64,000 nt of DNA from DASUPK01 sp963728875 (GTDB lineage Bacteria > Actinomycetota > Thermoleophilia > Solirubrobacterales > 70-9), in NCBI GenBank assembly GCA_963728875.1, contig CAVSLJ010000006.1, positions 26,638 through 90,637 on the forward strand, written 5' to 3'. Under the pieces are notes generated by a model, which was not told the DNA's origin, made no database searches, and worked only from the letters and a program-made list of their open reading frames with translations. A program made the translations under genes and the position numbers. This document shows, piece by piece, positions 61,780 through 64,000 of this stretch (the stretch's first letter is position 1; each line of letters opens with the position of its first letter).

Positions 61780-62664
61780 ATGGAATCCAACGCGGTCGAC
61801 CCGGCCGAGTTCCGCGAGAAACAGCACAAGCAGTGGGAGGCAGCTGCGGTGGGATGGAAGGAGTGGAGCGAGTTCACCGACAACGCCGCCGGGCACATCA
61901 GTGAGCGGCTGGTGGAGCTCGCTGGCGTGCAGCCGGGAAGCCGGGTCCTGGACGTGGCCGCCGGCTATGGCGAGCCGGCACTGACCGCGGCGCGGAAGGC
62001 CGGCCCGGAGGGCCGGGTGGTCGCGACGGACATCTCCGCCGAGATGCTCGCGTTCGGGCGGGAACGCGCTGAGGCGGCCGGCCTGGGCAACGTCGAGTTC
62101 ATGGAGTCGGACGCCTCCGGCCTCGATTTTCCGCACGAGAGCTTCGACGCCGCCGTCTCGCGCTGGGGAATCATCTTCGAGCCTGACGCGGAGGCCGCCG
62201 CCGGGCGCATCCGAGGTTTCCTCAAGCCGGGCGCGCGGATCGCGATCAGCTCGTGGGGCGAGCCCGATCAGGTCCCCTTCCTCTCGATTCCGATGAGGAC
62301 GACGATGGAGCGCCTGGACGTGCCACCGCTCCCGCCCGGGACGCCCGGGCCCCTCTCCCGGCCCACCCCCGCCGCGATCGGCGAGTTGCTCGAAGGAGGT
62401 GGGTTCTCGGAGGTCGCCGTGGAGCAGGACGAGGTCACCTTCGAGTTCGACTCCCCGGAGCACTTCACCGCCTACGTCAGGGCGATCGCCGCCCCGATCC
62501 GGGCGATGATCGAGCAGCACGCAGGCGAGGCCCAGGAAGAGGCCTGGGACGCGATCACGCAGGCCGCAGCGGATGCGGGGGATGGCTCGAAGCCGCTGAG
62601 CCTCTCGAACGTGGTGCTGCTCGCCTCGGCAACCGCCCCTACGATGGGGTCAGGATTGCGCTGA
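61780..62664 (+). CDS. Class I SAM-dependent methyltransferase (UbiE/COQ5-like)
   Basis: The 294-aa protein has motif I VLDVAAGYGEPALTAARKAG, motif II VVATDISAEMLAFGRE, motif IV DFPHESFDAAVSRWGIIFEP and a post-motif region FLKPGARIAISSWG. The first Gly-rich position carries Ala (DVAAGYG), as is common in this subgroup. The substrate is unknown. The gene is divergent from the acyl-CoA dehydrogenase across the dyad region; the cyclase gene overlaps its stop. Confidence 0.87.
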   Translation: MESNAVDPAEFREKQHKQWEAAAVGWKEWSEFTDNAAGHISERLVELAGVQPGSRVLDVAAGYGEPALTAARKAGPEGRVVATDISAEMLAFGRERAEAAGLGNVEFMESDASGLDFPHESFDAAVSRWGIIFEPDAEAAAGRIRGFLKPGARIAISSWGEPDQVPFLSIPMRTTMERLDVPPLPPGTPGPLSRPTPAAIGELLEGGGFSEVAVEQDEVTFEFDSPEHFTAYVRAIAAPIRAMIEQHAGEAQEEAWDAITQAAADAGDGSKPLSLSNVVLLASATAPTMGSGLR

Positions 62665-64000
62665 CCTCTCCTCAGACCCGCTACGCCAAGTCCGGCGACG
62701 CCTCGATCGCCTATCAGGTCGTCGGCGATGGGCCGATCGACCTGGTCCTGGTGCTCGGCTTTTCGACCCACCTGGAGCTCCAGTGGGAGTCCCCTCCGAT
62801 GGCCCAGTTCTTCGAGCGGCTCAGCTCCTTCTCGCGCCTGATCCTCTTCGACAAGCGCGGCAACGGGTTGTCCGACCCGGTCACCGACGTGCCGACGTTG
62901 GAGCTGCGGATCGACGACGTCGGGGCGGTGATGGACGCCGCCGGCTCCGAGCGCGCGGCACTCTTCGGGATCTCCGAGGGCGGCCCGATGTGCATTCTGT
63001 TCGCCGCCACCCACCCCGAGCGGGTGTCGGCCCTGGTGCTCCACGGCGCGATGGGGCGCACCACCGAGGCGCCCGACTACCCGTGGGCCTCTCCCGCGGA
63101 GGCGCTGCGCGAGTCCGCCGCCGAGTTCATCGCCCCCAACTGGGGGCAGGACGCGGAGGGGATGGTCGAGCTCTTCGCTCCGAGCTTCGCAGGCAGTCCC
63201 GAGGCCGCCGAGTTCACCGCCCGCATGGAGCGCTCCTCCGCGAGTCCGGCGATGGTCCAGCAGATCTTCGAGATGTTCCTCGACATCGATGTCCGAGAGA
63301 TCCTGCCGACGATCCATGTCCCGACGCTGGTCATCCACCGGCACGGAGACCGGGTCGTCTATCGACGCGCCGGCGAGGAGCTCGCCGAGCAGATTCCGGG
63401 AGCCCGGTACGTGGAGCTGCCGGGGATCGACCATCTGCCCTGGGCGGGCGACGCGGAGGCCGTGGTCGGCGAGATCGAGGAGTTTCTGACCGGCGCGCGA
63501 TCGGTTGCCGAGCCCGACCGCGTGCTCGCCACGGTGATGTTCACGGACATCTGCGGCTCGACCGCGCGCGCGGTGGAGCTCGGGGATGCCGCCTGGCGGG
63601 AGCTGCTCGCAGCTCATCAGGACGCGGTGCGGCGGGAGCTGGAGCGGTTCGGCGGACGGGAGGTGAAGAGCCTCGGCGACGGCAGCCTCGCCACCTTCGA
63701 CGGTCCGGCACGGGCGATCCGCTGCGGCGGCGCGATCGCCGAGCAGGCCCGCTCGATCGGGCTGGACGTGCGCATCGGCCTGCACGCCGGCGAGGTCGAG
63801 GTGATGGACGATGACGTCGGCGGCGTCGCGGTCCACATCGCGGCGCGGGTCGGCGCCCTGGCCGGGCCGGGGGAGGTGCTCGTCACCAGCACCGTCAAGG
63901 ATCTCGTCGCCGGATCCGGGATTCCCTTCGAGGAGCGCGGCGCGCACGAGCTCAAGGGCATCCCCGACGAGTGGCGGCTGTTCGCGGCCGATCCGAGCGC
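62661..64000 (+). CDS. Alpha/beta hydrolase fused to class III adenylate/guanylate cyclase, 3' end outside window
   Basis: The frame is open to the window end. Residues ~1-280 are an alpha/beta hydrolase (LVLVLGFSTHLELQWE, LFGISEGGPM with the Ser nucleophile, GIDHLPWAGD). Residues ~295-440 are a class III cyclase: VMFTDICGSTARAVELGD (first metal Asp), GREVKSLGDGSLATFDGPAR (second metal Asp) and LHAGEVEVMDDDVGGVAVHI. No ATG, GTG or TTG lies close before the conserved TSPQTRYAKSGDASIAYQVV; CTG 62661 overlapping the upstream TGA (CTGA) fits best. Similar fusions occur in mycobacteria and relatives, where a further ATPase/TPR part often follows. Confidence 0.87.
   Translation, partial: MTSPQTRYAKSGDASIAYQVVGDGPIDLVLVLGFSTHLELQWESPPMAQFFERLSSFSRLILFDKRGNGLSDPVTDVPTLELRIDDVGAVMDAAGSERAALFGISEGGPMCILFAATHPERVSALVLHGAMGRTTEAPDYPWASPAEALRESAAEFIAPNWGQDAEGMVELFAPSFAGSPEAAEFTARMERSSASPAMVQQIFEMFLDIDVREILPTIHVPTLVIHRHGDRVVYRRAGEELAEQIPGARYVELPGIDHLPWAGDAEAVVGEIEEFLTGARSVAEPDRVLATVMFTDICGSTARAVELGDAAWRELLAAHQDAVRRELERFGGREVKSLGDGSLATFDGPARAIRCGGAIAEQARSIGLDVRIGLHAGEVEVMDDDVGGVAVHIAARVGALAGPGEVLVTSTVKDLVAGSGIPFEERGAHELKGIPDEWRLFAADPS

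Noticed and set aside
62783..63814. 343-aa plus-strand frame inside the cyclase region
   Set aside because: The overlapping frame from 62661 encodes a hydrolase and a cyclase with intact motifs and stays open to the window end; the 343-aa frame is only its shadow.

Overview
This is a chromosomal window from a GC-rich actinobacterium. The gene families (many small NTF2-like proteins starting MSEEN, a choice-of-anchor-D type surface protein, PucR regulators, secreted proteins with CPxG repeats) look like the class Thermoleophilia, probably near Solirubrobacterales. That placement is inferred from family recognition, not from a marker gene. I see no rRNA, tRNA, CRISPR array, insertion sequence or phage module.

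Layout. 1-13.1 kb: the end of a coiled-coil NlpC/P60-like cell-wall hydrolase; an osmC / arsR-DUF2892-mmpL divergon; a secreted protein, a metallo-beta-lactamase/rhodanese protein and a PaaG-like crotonase; an esterase fused to a Baeyer-Villiger-type monooxygenase with doxX; ilvA-ridA; and two frameshifted small genes. 13.1-18.6 kb: SDR and aldehyde dehydrogenase, divergent from a glutamine-synthetase-like ligase, plus an APC permease with a USP tail. 18.7-27.8 kb: a complete but rearranged potassium-pump locus, consisting of a KdpD-C-like kinase, KdpE, a 26-aa membrane peptide, KdpF, KdpA (frameshifted), KdpC, KdpB, an unknown protein, a stand-alone KdpD N-domain and a membrane-anchored USP protein. 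27.7-34.4 kb: a PuuD-like amidohydrolase; a glycerol catabolic operon (GlpA-like with a BFD domain, an FAD oxidoreductase, GlpK); an APC permease with a 34-aa membrane peptide. 34.4-40.9 kb: a one-directional signalling cluster of GGDEF-EAL, two paralogous unknown proteins, STAS, a cNMP/CBS/DUF294 protein and a DEDDh exonuclease. 40.9-48.4 kb: an NTF2-like protein, a secreted protein, a fatty-acid desaturase divergent from PucR, an MprAB-like two-component system and two lipoproteins. 48.3-54.6 kb: the MoxR-DUF58-TgpA transglutaminase operon and a surface protein. 54.6-64 kb: small stand-alone genes (rhodanese-like, three NTF2-like, cupin, methyltransferase), a polytopic membrane protein, an alpha/beta hydrolase plus acyl-CoA dehydrogenase operon, a methyltransferase, and an alpha/beta hydrolase fused to a class III nucleotidyl cyclase that runs off the window.

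Main points. (1) The kdp locus has gene order F-A-C-B, a KdpD divided into two proteins, an extra small membrane peptide, and an uncharacterised protein whose two paralogues lie in the c-di-GMP/STAS/CBS cluster at 37-38 kb. (2) A short multi-hairpin repeat occurs three times, always at a gene 3' end. (3) An unlisted 34-aa membrane peptide sits directly behind an amino-acid permease. (4) Two genes appear to start at CTG codons overlapping the upstream TGA. (5) Six conserved genes carry a single-base frameshift, so either base-level sequence accuracy or gene decay needs checking.
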